Positions 55,261 through 64,000 of a DNA stretch of 64,000 nt are shown in pieces. The DNA comes from Eleusine coracana subsp. coracana (Eukaryota > Streptophyta > Magnoliopsida > Poales > Poaceae). The notes below the pieces were generated by a model. It did no database searches and was not told the DNA's origin. It saw only the letters and a program-made list of their open reading frames with translations. Positions within the stretch are counted from its first letter, which is position 1. Each line of letters starts with the position of its first letter. The stretch lies in the NCBI GenBank assembly GCA_032690845.1, contig CM064431.1, positions 27,472,300-27,536,299 of the forward strand, in the 5' to 3' direction. The position numbers and the translations under genes were made by a program.

Positions 55261-55436
55261 GGTTTAGAGCCCTGGGCCGGGCTATTTTTGTTTATTAATT
55301 TCATGCTAGTGGTGGTGGGAATCCACCATCACTGGCATTGTTGCCATACTAGTGGCAGGGACTCAGTAACGGTGTCATATCCGCCACTGTAGTTCTTTTT
55401 CCACCGCCGCTAAAGACGGTGTTTGCATTGGTGATT

Positions 55437-55964
55437 ATCCATTTTTGTATATCTTACTGATTGCTATCTCTTTCTAACCCTTCTCTATTTACACTCTTAA
55501 TAGACCAGAAAAGATCGTCATTCGTGTTGGTTCAGTTTGATGTTGGTTTTATATACTAGCTAAGTTTAATGTTGACTCATGCAAGTCCATATACGTACGA
55601 CCACGTAGAGTCCTAAAACATAAAGTTGGCTCAAACGCTTCGCATAATTACATCCATATGGAATTCTGCATGAAGACATAGTCTTTGTACAAAAGTATTT
55701 CTTCCTAATCCTTGTATGGTTATCGATTTAGCCCCACACTAAATCATATTCGTGTATGTATGTCATATTGTGCATTGACCAAGCACAATGAATATAATAT
55801 ATGGCATCTCGATTCATGAAAAATATGAGTCCTTTTTTCTGGGAGCCTGCCGTTATGGCAGCCAGATGCCGTCAAGAGCTGGTATTTAATTACATTAGAT
55901 TTATGAGATTAGTCATATTGTCTTATGATTTTTTTATAGCACCAGTAGCAAGCCGAGAAGCATA
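55437..55964. other. No recognised gene
   Basis: Intergenic; a 61-codon frame at 55801 has no recognised family. Confidence 0.4.
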
Positions 55965-55966
55965 TA

Positions 55967-56201
55967 CTCCCTCCATTCTTAAATAATTGTTATCATTGAC
56001 TTTTTTGGTTAACTTCGACCATTTATCAGATTTAAAAGTTTTTAGAAAATATCATATATATTATCATATTTTATTTTATTACTAAAGAAAATTGAAACAT
56101 AACATAAAATTTTGCATATTTGAAATGATATTTTGAATAACATGAGTGATCAAAGTTAACAAAAAAAATTAATGATGATAACAAGTTAAGAATGGAGAGA
56201 G
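55967..56201. mobile_element. Stowaway MITE (235 bp)
   Basis: TIRs CTCCCTCCATTCTTAA and inverted CTCTCTCCATTCTTAA, with TA target duplication on both sides (55965-55966 and 56202-56203). The interior pairs as a long imperfect palindrome (TTGTTATCAT against ATGATAACAA). Mariner-type. Confidence 0.93.
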
Positions 56202-56203
56202 TA

Positions 56204-57260
56204 TAGCTAGTAATAATTTATGTATTGGATTAGTTTGGTGTGAGCTCACATGACTCTAATTTATATACGTGTCTAGCCAAGACATGTGTCATACGATTGT
56301 AATTTGTATACTTATGTTATGTTGTCTGTAACCAGCATATGTGTGGTTTACATCCTGCAGAGCCATCTAAACACTGTGACATCCCCGTCTCAAGAATGAG
56401 AGGGTAGTCAAAAGACTGATCATCGGTTGACATCTTGACGATGCAAGAGTCCAAACATACACATATATGAGTATAAATAAATAGAGTGTATGCTTAATTT
56501 CTGTTATTATAATTTTTATTTAGATTTGAGTATGAAAAACAAATTGGAAAATTAAGTTACATAAATAGCAGAAGAGATACATCTCACATTAGAATTCTAT
56601 CATGAAACACATCAAGCGCATAGACGTGCCTCATTGTTAAGAAGAACACATACATAAAACAACAAAGATAAAATCTCTAAGCAATTAATACTCAGCAAGT
56701 ATTATTCATCAACATGGTATGCTATAACTTACTTCTTGCATATGTCCTTCATTGACTCCTGTACGATGCAAAGCGGGTTTTACAAAAGAACGGTGCAAAA
56801 GATGTAGCATTTCGAACTATCTAAATGGGCAATGTACATAATGATCAGAGGCAAAATAATTGAAGTAACACCTAAACTAACAGAGAGCAAGTTATGCATA
56901 TAATTGACACTAAAACATGTAAGCTTGAGTTAGTAATATTCACAAATCACAATTATGCCATTAACTAGAAATAAAACAATCTACCAAGATTTAAAATAGT
57001 TTTGGAAGACATAAGTTAATGGGAAAAATATATGTTATAGGGAACATCATATGGGATTTATGCACCAAAGTTCATAACAAGAACATGCACCAATATTTCT
57101 ATTCATTAAAGTGGTGAAAACACTAATACACTAATTGTAGAGCGAATGCTTGAAAATTAAATATACCACTTGATGAGATACATGGAAACGGTTAAATATA
57201 CATGCATGCAAAAGTTGGATATTTAATGATTGACAACGAGTTATGATTTTATTTCTTTTT
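56204..57260. other. No recognised gene
   Basis: AT-rich intergenic DNA without clear repeat structure or frames. Confidence 0.45.
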
Positions 57261-57644
57261 TTTCACTATAAGAAATATGACATTCTACGACAATTATAGA
57301 GTGACATTTAATCAAAACGTCATAAACAATCTATTTTATGACGTTTCATTCATCTTAGTGACGAGGATTTTAAGTATGTCGTAAAAACAAGATAGAAATC
57401 ATCGTAAATTAAACCAATGTCATATTGCGACGAAAGGTTATATGTCGCTAGAGGCAAAATAAGAAAGTCGTTATCTTACGACAACTAATATATCATCGTA
57501 ATTGTGAATTTTTGACAGTAAACTTTTCTAATATAATACTTTTAGTTGTTTGGTGTAATAAGTAAAGTGATATAAATATATTTTTTTATAACTAAATTAT
57601 TTTAATTTTTATATTCCTACTGATAAACTTTGTTTGTGTAGAAA

Positions 57645-57980
57645 ATGATAGTTTTATACAAGAAATTTATAAAAGAACAGGGGGCTAATTTTTATATAGA
57701 ACATACTACTTTCTTTCATTGGCTGTTATACAATAGAATTCCATTTAAAATGTCGCTTTTATATGAGAAATCTATAAACAACAAAGGATTGGCTCATAAT
57801 TATAGTTGTAATTATCCAAATATCCCAAAATATTTAAAATATTTCCACCCCTTTTTTGTTTTGGGGCATAACTTATTTATTCACCTAGCTAAGCAGCCCA
57901 CGATTTCACTTTTCCAGGAATTTCACAAGGAGGGCACGTCCTCTTATTCTCTTTCCCTGGCCAATGTTGGCCCAACTTAA
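57645..57980 (+). other. Unidentified 111-codon frame
   Basis: Aromatic-rich frame (FFHWLLYNRIPF, YLKYFHPFFVLGHN) in AT-rich DNA inside CACTA-4. No family recognised; composition suggests chance. Listed because it is the longest frame of the element's left half. Confidence 0.2.
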
Positions 57981-59069
57981 CCCACGCATATAAAATTTTC
58001 TCAGTCGGCCTGTTAGTCAGAAGGCCAGGCCAGGCCAGGCAAGTCGGCCCAACATCCTGAAAATATGGCCGAGGTACGAAATGTGTCACAGCAGGCACTG
58101 TCGGGCCATACTAGGCCCAGGCACCGTAGGCACTGTCGGCCCGTGCCATGCCCAGAGACAACCCAGTCATGTGATTACGTTTTTAGTATAAGGAACACGA
58201 TTTTCACATCACTTGAAATGCGTGTTCCTAACACAGAATGCGTACTCTTGTTTGCTAAAACCGGTTATCTTGTTAGTGTTACATGGATCAATATAATTTA
58301 AAAATTATACAAAAATTACACTAACTTAGGAAGGTCATATTACACGCATACACTAAGTACGAGTTTCTAAATCCTCATACTTTTGAGTGTAGTAAAAAAA
58401 CAAATGAAAGGAGATATTTTTCCTTTTTTAATCTCCAAACATACATTGAATTTTCAGGTCCATTTTGGTGTGGGTCTATTCCAAGGCAACACCAACCTCC
58501 ATGATTTTTTGTGATTTTTTAAAAGTTTTTTTGCATCAACATGTGTTCAAATTTTACTCGATGACATATGAGTTATCAGTTTTTGAGAGAGATTATGGTG
58601 AAATTGAATTACAAGAGTGTAAGTCATTTTAAAATATATGTATATGGCATTCCATGTTCAGAGATATAGATGTTTTATATCCACACAAAACTTCACTTGA
58701 AAATTCAAATTCGTTGTAGATTTACAAAATAAATTAACAAAATATTAAATAGTGACCATTAATAAATTAATTGACAAGTATAAACTTATACTGCAACACT
58801 ATGAAGCATTGCATTCAAATGCTAGAGGACAATTTTATGAGGTTATAGAAAAAAGAATCAACACATTTCGACTAGAAACCCAAAATCTATACAAGTTTGA
58901 AAATGTCAAATGTGAATCAAAATAAAAAAAAGAACCTCGGAGCAAGAACTTGACTAGAACAACATCCTAACGCCAACAGCCAGGACCCATATGTCACTCA
59001 CAATAACATCTTTTCTCACTACCTAGTAGGCCCCATATGTCATTAGCTCCAGTAGAATCTCATTTTACC

Positions 59070-59120
59070 CTTTGTATATAAGCATATGAGGCACCTTCTA
59101 GGGTTCCTTATCCTCAGTTC
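59070..59120 (+). promoter_or_regulatory. Plant-type core promoter inside CACTA-4
   Basis: TTTGTATATAAGC (TATA box about 59074-59081) is followed at about 59098 by CTAGGGTT, a telo-box-like motif common near the transcription start of plant housekeeping genes, then a C-rich leader. Upstream, GGCCCA/TGGGCC motifs cluster at 58010-58150. Confidence 0.5.
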
Positions 59121-61660
59121 CTCACCCCGCGCACGCCGCCGCCGTTTCCAATCCTTTCAGATCGCCACCCCGTCAAGGCTCCAGCGCTGCTTCCCGTCGC
59201 CTGGCTCTCCGAGCCGAGCTTCGCCCCGCACCCACCTCCTTCCCTCATGCCAAGGCCCGTCCTCATCCGCACAACGCCCGCCCCTCCCCTGGTTGCTTGC
59301 CGCCCCATCTCGCCGTGAGTGCCGCCCAGGCACAGCACACGAGATCCTTCCGGTCGTGCCGTGGTCCATGTCAAATGTGGGCGGCGTCCCGCGTGGGGCC
59401 TTGAAACAGCCACAGCAGCGGTTGCGGCGGCCGCCTCCCGGGTGTACGTGGAGGCCGGCGAGGACGGTGCGGTTCGGCCGTGCTCTTGCCCAAGGCTGAG
59501 GTGTCGCGGCTCGTCAAGGGAGCTGCGACTACTGTGCGCATCTTAAACTTCAACAGCCACACGAGCTGGCCACGACGAGCTCATCTGTTTTATCTCTATT
59601 GATCTCATTCGTCCAGCCCAATCCGTCTAGCTACTGCTACCTCGAGATCTAGACCAATAGGTAATCTCATTGCGCTGACCAGTTCTCGATTGCTACAACT
59701 ACTTTCAATACTTGCCTAACTTATGCTATAGCTGAATCCGACAAGCTAGCTTGTTTGGTTTAGTTCACAATTGCTCTCACCTGTATGTTATCCTTGCCTA
59801 GTTTAGTTGTACTCTATCTTCATTTGATTAGTGTAATTTATATTGCTTTGCCTCTCGATTGCAGCAGTATATATATTATACTGTTCAACAGCCTGGTCCT
59901 GCATAATATACTGATGCTTGATTCTAGATTGAAGATTGAATAGTTGAATTCACTTACATTTATCTCATTGCGCTGACCAGTTCTGGATTGCTACAACTAC
60001 TTTCAATACTTGCCTAACTTATGCTATAGCTGAATCCGACAAGCTAGCTTGTTTGGTTTAGTTCACGATTGCTCTCACCTGTATATTATCCTTGCCTAGT
60101 TTAGTTGTACTCTATCTTCATTTGATTAGTGTAATTTATATTGCTTTGCCTCTCGATTGCAGCAGTATACATATTATACTGTTCAACAGCCTGGTCCTGC
60201 ATAATATACTGATGCTTGATTCTAGATTGAAGATTGAATAGTTGAATTCACTTACATTTATCTCTTTTAGAAACAACAAGTTAACAACATAAACCCAAGA
60301 GTTCTCAGCTGGACCAACTTTCAGAAATAAGATAAATAAAGTATACTCCTGTTTATACTTATTGCCACATGTAATTGAACAGTTCTAGGATCAAATAAGG
60401 TATTTTTAACTAGTTTGCATATTGATTATTAATTAACTTGTGTATGCATCTCAGTGTTTCTATTCTAGAAGATCGATTCCTATTCCTAGTTTATTTAAAG
60501 GCCTATACATTATATCTTCCATTTTTGGATAGGATATTCATAGTCCCTGGATGATTGGAGTATTCTTTATTCACCTAAATGTTATAATCTGATAAAATAT
60601 AGCCATATTTATCTATAGGTGTCAGCATATAAATTCAGTATTTGCATATAGCTAAAGAAATTGAGAAATGTTACAAGAATAATAGTTTTAATCTAGGCAA
60701 CCTGCTGTTATTTATTCCAGAAAGTTCAATAATAATCTTGTTCATAAGTTGTTTCATGCATGTTCTGTTTTTTATCAGTAATATATAAATATTTTAACGC
60801 CATTGAAGTTGTCATTACTGAGTTTCTCATGATCTGCTTATGCTTCTCATGGATGATAGTGATAATCATCTACCAGACTACTACAAGTGGAAAGGACTTG
60901 CTGCTGAGTTCAAGAACTTAATGTAAAGTAATCTTTACCCATCCTTACCTGCTGGTGTTACAAGTAATGATTCTACCTTAAGCCTTATGGAGAAGATGCA
61001 TGTACAAAGTTCTTCTTGCTCATTGTTTATTTGTGTGCATGTTTATGCACACTGGTACTGCTGATATGTTATTAGTTGCTGGCTTAATTCCGCACTTATC
61101 TGTCCTATAGTTGTGCATTATTTACATATTCAATCTAGGAGCATTGCTTGTATAAGCATTCTATATAAAAGATGGTGTGAAGAGCAGTGTGAATTTTGAC
61201 ATTAGCATACCACATATGAAAGTATTATTCCATTTTAACAATACTTTCTCCAATCTACTTCTATAGGCGGTGGCAAGAAAGAAGACAAGAATATGAGTTC
61301 AAAATTTTTGCCAAGTTGTCATCTCAATTGAAGCCCTGATCAAGTTTCTTCTATAAACTGAAAGTAAACAAGGGCAAAGGGATTTTTGACTTGCACATAA
61401 TCTAGTTTATGGCCTGCTGTTTATTTCAAGTTATTGCAGCTAATTGTAAAGCAAGTGGCTTTTACATAGACAAAGTTGATGGGCTATGTTAGACTTATAT
61501 CTCCAGAATTGATTCAAGAACATCAAGAATGTGTGAAGATATTAGTAGGTTTGCTGCAGTTTTTAAAGGTAGTATACAGCTCGGTCAGGAAATCAAGTGT
61601 TGTACGTGTTAACCTTATAATTTGTTGTTGTATTTTTTGTCAATTGTACTATGGTGTTTA
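59086..61660 (+). pseudogene. Captured host gene fragment in CACTA-4
   Basis: Structure resembles a gene start: TATA box, GC-rich first exon (137-codon frame at 59086, Arg/Pro/Ser-rich, no domain recognised), a splice-donor-like AG|GTAATC near 59661, a long AT-rich intron, then short exon-like pieces: one near 60850-60924 encoding SDNHLPDYYKWKGLAAEFKN then a stop, one near 61265-61340 encoding RRWQERRQEYEFKIFAKLSS then a stop. Not identified. Stops after both pieces argue against a working product. Confidence 0.35.
59663..60260 (+). repeat. Tandem duplication, two units of about 299 bp
   Basis: 59663-59961 and 59962-60260 both start ATCTCATTGCGCTGACC and differ at only a handful of positions. 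It lies in the putative intron. Confidence 0.92.
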
Positions 61661-62093
61661 ATTATTGTTATTAGGTTAATTGTGTTTGTGGACTCTTAAT
61701 TTAATAAATTACATGCTTACGTTTTAATTGGGTTGGTCAACAAAATTAATTAATTTTTACTCTGCACGGAATGGTTCAGCCCACAGCACGAATGGGCTCG
61801 ATCCACAACTTGAATAGGCCTAGTCATTGATACAAAATGGGTCATGTCAGATTTTAGGTCAGAATATGAAATGGGCTAGCAATTGGCCATAATAGGTCCA
61901 TGCCATGTCAGCGCCATATCACTGCCATGTCATATTGTCATAGTTATACTTTACGACGTTTCATTAGGATCGTGACAAAAGGATTGCGACAAAAAAAACT
62001 AAAAACGTTGTTAAAGATATAATATTACATAGAATAGATGACGAATAGATTTTCGTGGTGTAATCTATTTGTGGTGTGAACATCATAAAATAT

Positions 62094-62173
62094 ACTAAAG
62101 CAATGTATTTCTCTACTTTTGTAACGTTTCAATACAATGTACTAAAGCAATGTATTTCTTTACTTTTGTAACG
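62094..62173. repeat. Subterminal tandem repeat of CACTA-4, 47-bp period
   Basis: ACTAAAGCAATGTATTTCT...TACTTTTGTAACG at 62094-62126 and again at 62141-62173. Confidence 0.85.
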
Positions 62174-62214
62174 AAATTAAAACGCCACAGAAGGTTAGAT
62201 TTCTTGTAGTGTTT

Positions 62215-62734
62215 CTTTTTAATTTTATTCATAAATAAATATCTACATATTGGGTACGTTATAATTTTCAGAGAATCAGAGAAGTTCAACAAAATTTATT
62301 TTACTATTTTAGGCCAAATATTCCATTTGAAATTGATTTGTGAAGTTACAGAAGATTCTCCCAAATCTACAAAAACCTGAAAAAAGAAAAGGACGTGTGG
62401 GCCAACAGACCTGGCCCAAAAACCTGAAATTTTGTATTAACAGGATACAGAACTTATGATATTGAATGTCATAGTTCACAAAGTAGACAAATCAATCATC
62501 CCATCTGTAAGTGAAAAAACCTATGAAAAACCATAGTTTTTTTTACTACCACAACAAGGCATCATATTAGTGGCATACAGCATAGTTATCATAGTAGACC
62601 ACATGTTTATGTCAAAAAAGCTTTAATCCTAACCAATGCTTGGAATTGAATCAATGGGTGTAACTGCTAATCACAGGTTTTGAATTGCTATTGCATCAAG
62701 TGTCGATATACAATTATAAGTTATCAATGGAAAA
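62215..62734. other. No recognised gene
   Basis: Intergenic to the 3' side of the RPL10a pseudogene; nothing recognised. Confidence 0.45.
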
Positions 62735-63451
62735 GTTCCTTCCCTGCCTTGTTAAGACCAGGTCCAAGAAGCCGAGGAATCTGCTTAATGATGGCCTAGA
62801 TGCAAGGAAAGCATGGTATTTCTTTGCAAGCTTCTTGACTAGTTTCTTGTTTTTGTTCATCTTTTTCATCCATACTGTCGAGGCCTACTCTCTCTGCCTG
62901 CAAGCAACACAGAATCAAGAGATATAAACATAAATATCAACCATTCTAACCAGGACAAGGCAAGCAAAGTAGCATAGAACCAAAACATGCTTACTCAGGC
63001 TTAAATACATACTCCCTCCATTTATTATATGTCATTAGGACTATTCTAGTTCAAAAATGAACGGAGTAATAATCAATTTGAAGTACACAGAATATATTAG
63101 TTCCAGTTTCATGGGTTGACAAACCAGTGCTACATTCTTGAATATTTTGATAGGAAAGGTAAGAAGATGTATTAAGGAGTTCTGACATAACATGAAAACA
63201 ATGCAGCACACAACCAGTGCAGCATGGAACAAATCATGTAAGCTCATTCATAATTCAAGTTCTAGTATGAATAACAAACTTTTAGCAATAAGCAAGATAC
63301 AAGGGTACAGGCATAGCATACCTCTTCAACGTGCTGAGCATCACCAAGCATGCAAACCTTCATCTTAGGGCGAGGGATGTGTGGCAGCTTAACTGAACCA
63401 CTGAAACGCTTGTCCTTTTGAGGGAGCTTAACAGCATCATTCTGCAACTTA
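62735..63451 (-). pseudogene. RPL10A: Ribosomal protein L10a (uL1) pseudogene, two exons
   Basis: Exon 63451-63322 (acceptor TTTCAG, donor GTATGC) encodes KLQNDAV then QKDKRFSGSVKLPHIPRP and MKVCMLGDAQHVEE, the hallmark uL1 segment, but skips about 30 residues normally found between the two parts. Exon 62897-about 62740 (acceptor TTGCAG) continues GLDSMD, then the KMNKNKKLVKKLAKKYHAF region and AIIKQIPRLLGPGLNKAGK. An apparent 11-bp deletion after GLDSMD and a 1-base deletion before AIIKQ shift the frame between them and create a TAG. The expected donor after KAG reads GG instead of GT. uL1 forms the L1 stalk of the 60S subunit. Introns are retained, so this is a duplicated or relic gene, not a processed copy. 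Exon 1 would lie further right and was not found. Confidence 0.88.
63012..63066. mobile_element. Stowaway relic (55 bp) in the RPL10a intron
   Basis: CTCCCTCCATTTATTA at the left, CGGAG at the right, with TA on both sides (63010-63011, 63067-63068). Much shorter than a normal Stowaway; an internally deleted copy. Confidence 0.65.
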
Positions 63452-63454
63452 CTG

Positions 63455-64000
63455 AAATAAGGCAAGAGACAGTTTGACTGTTCAGATATATGAAACAAGG
63501 GAGAACTGGCGACTTCAAAGTAGAGCAAACAAATTAAACACCAAATACACTAAATGGAAGTGGTGTACTTATCACTGAAGAATACAGGAATATTTCTTTC
63601 TAAAAAAGGAGATTGCAAGTCAAACAAATGTCAGGCAGATCTATTTGACAAACTAAAATTAAAACAAACGACCACATGTTAATATCGATTTGCTTTTCAG
63701 GAAACTCATTTTATAATGTTGTTCATTATACAGCAACTAACAAATGTGCCATCTATAGAAATCCAGAACACGCCAAATGCAAAAATAGAGCTATGGGCCA
63801 ACCAACTAGCGGATATAACAACTGCATCGCAAAAGCAAGGAGTACATGACTTATAAAGGCGTATATGCTAATTTAGCAACAAAGATGTTAATCCCAGGGA
63901 CTGCCAACCAGATCAATAAACATAACATAACAACCAACGCAGCATCGCATTTCAGACACAGAAGTCACACAGATATCCGAATTGAGAAGGAAGAAACGCA
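63455..64000. other. No recognised gene
   Basis: Would contain intron 1 or upstream DNA of the RPL10a pseudogene. I looked for a short first exon ending ATGAG before a GT donor on the minus strand and found none in the window. Confidence 0.4.

Larger units (their letters stand above)
54413..55433. mobile_element. CACTA-3: 1-kb CACTA-like element with gene fragment
   Basis: Starts CACTAGTACAAA and, read inward from the right, CACCAATGCAAA; flanked by ATT on both sides (54410-54412 and 55434-55436). Subterminal copies of an (C)AGTAACGGTGG / CCACCATCACTGG type word occur at both ends. The interior has a CT microsatellite (54765-54820) followed by a GC-rich frame, resembling the 5' end of a captured plant gene. 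Confidence 0.7.
57264..62211. mobile_element. CACTA-4: 4.95-kb CACTA element carrying host-like sequence
   Basis: Left terminus CACTATAAGAAATATGAC; right terminus read inward CACTACAAGAAATCTAAC. Flanked by TTT on both sides (57261-57263 and 62212-62214), though this is weak evidence in T-rich DNA. Subterminal copies of a (T)ACGACGTTTCATTA / GTCGTAA type word lie at 57290-57510 and 61950-62060. No transposase is seen. The interior includes a promoter-like region, GC-rich exon-like sequence and a tandem repeat that look acquired from a host gene. Confidence 0.82.

Noticed and set aside
1..64000. CRISPR-like arrays, operons or phage-like modules
   Set aside because: Repeats found are LTRs, TIRs, CACTA subterminal words or microsatellites; the coding style and splice sites are eukaryotic.

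Overview
This is a transposon-dominated stretch of a plant nuclear genome, most likely a panicoid grass of the sorghum/maize/sugarcane type. Pointers are the LTR-retrotransposon families, the CACTA elements whose subterminal repeats read TTTGCCGAGTGT, Stowaway- and Tourist-type MITEs, a Helitron helicase of the plant type, an F-box/FBD pseudogene, and a spliced ribosomal protein L10a (uL1) pseudogene at the right edge. I found no intact host gene, and no rRNA, functional tRNA, CRISPR or prokaryotic feature. The species is inferred from repeat style only.

Layout, left to right. 1-4982: degenerate repeat, an unusual palindromic LTR-element insertion (1266-2358, 5-bp target duplication CCTCG), a complete TRIM element (2934-3478, target duplication GGAAC) and the left part of a probable MITE. 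4983-37171: one Ty1/copia element on the minus strand with 1.88-1.89 kb LTRs, whose pol gene is split by three independent insertions: (A) a 9.5-kb Ty3/gypsy Tat-type element at 8322-17834 (target duplication CCATG); (B) an internally deleted LTR element at about 18953-21343; (C) a second Tat-type element at 22233-32483, which carries a spliced antisense gene (28220-31094) and has lost its integrase catalytic core. 37695-43061: a non-autonomous CACTA element interrupted by a 4.2-kb deleted gypsy element (37909-42094, target duplication CCTTT) that keeps an open protease reading frame. 44923-49828: a second CACTA element containing a degraded F-box/LRR/FBD gene. 50193-52190: Helitron Rep/helicase remnants on the minus strand. 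53393-57260: a Tourist-like MITE, a 1-kb CACTA-like element and a Stowaway MITE. 57264-62211: a 4.95-kb CACTA element carrying promoter-like and exon-like host sequence with a 299-bp tandem duplication. 62735-63451: RPL10a pseudogene with a 55-bp Stowaway relic in its intron.

The parts do not form a pathway. They record successive insertions: copia into a probable MITE, three elements into copia, gypsy into CACTA, and host gene pieces carried inside CACTA elements. Most retrotransposon genes are dead through stop codons; in element A, TAG is by far the commonest, as expected from C-to-T decay of CAG codons. The best leads for novelty are the palindromic LTR insertion, the antisense spliced gene inside element C, the tRNA-like module shared by two CACTA elements, the gene-capturing CACTA elements, and the protease-only gypsy element. 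I did not find evidence for a wholly new molecular system.
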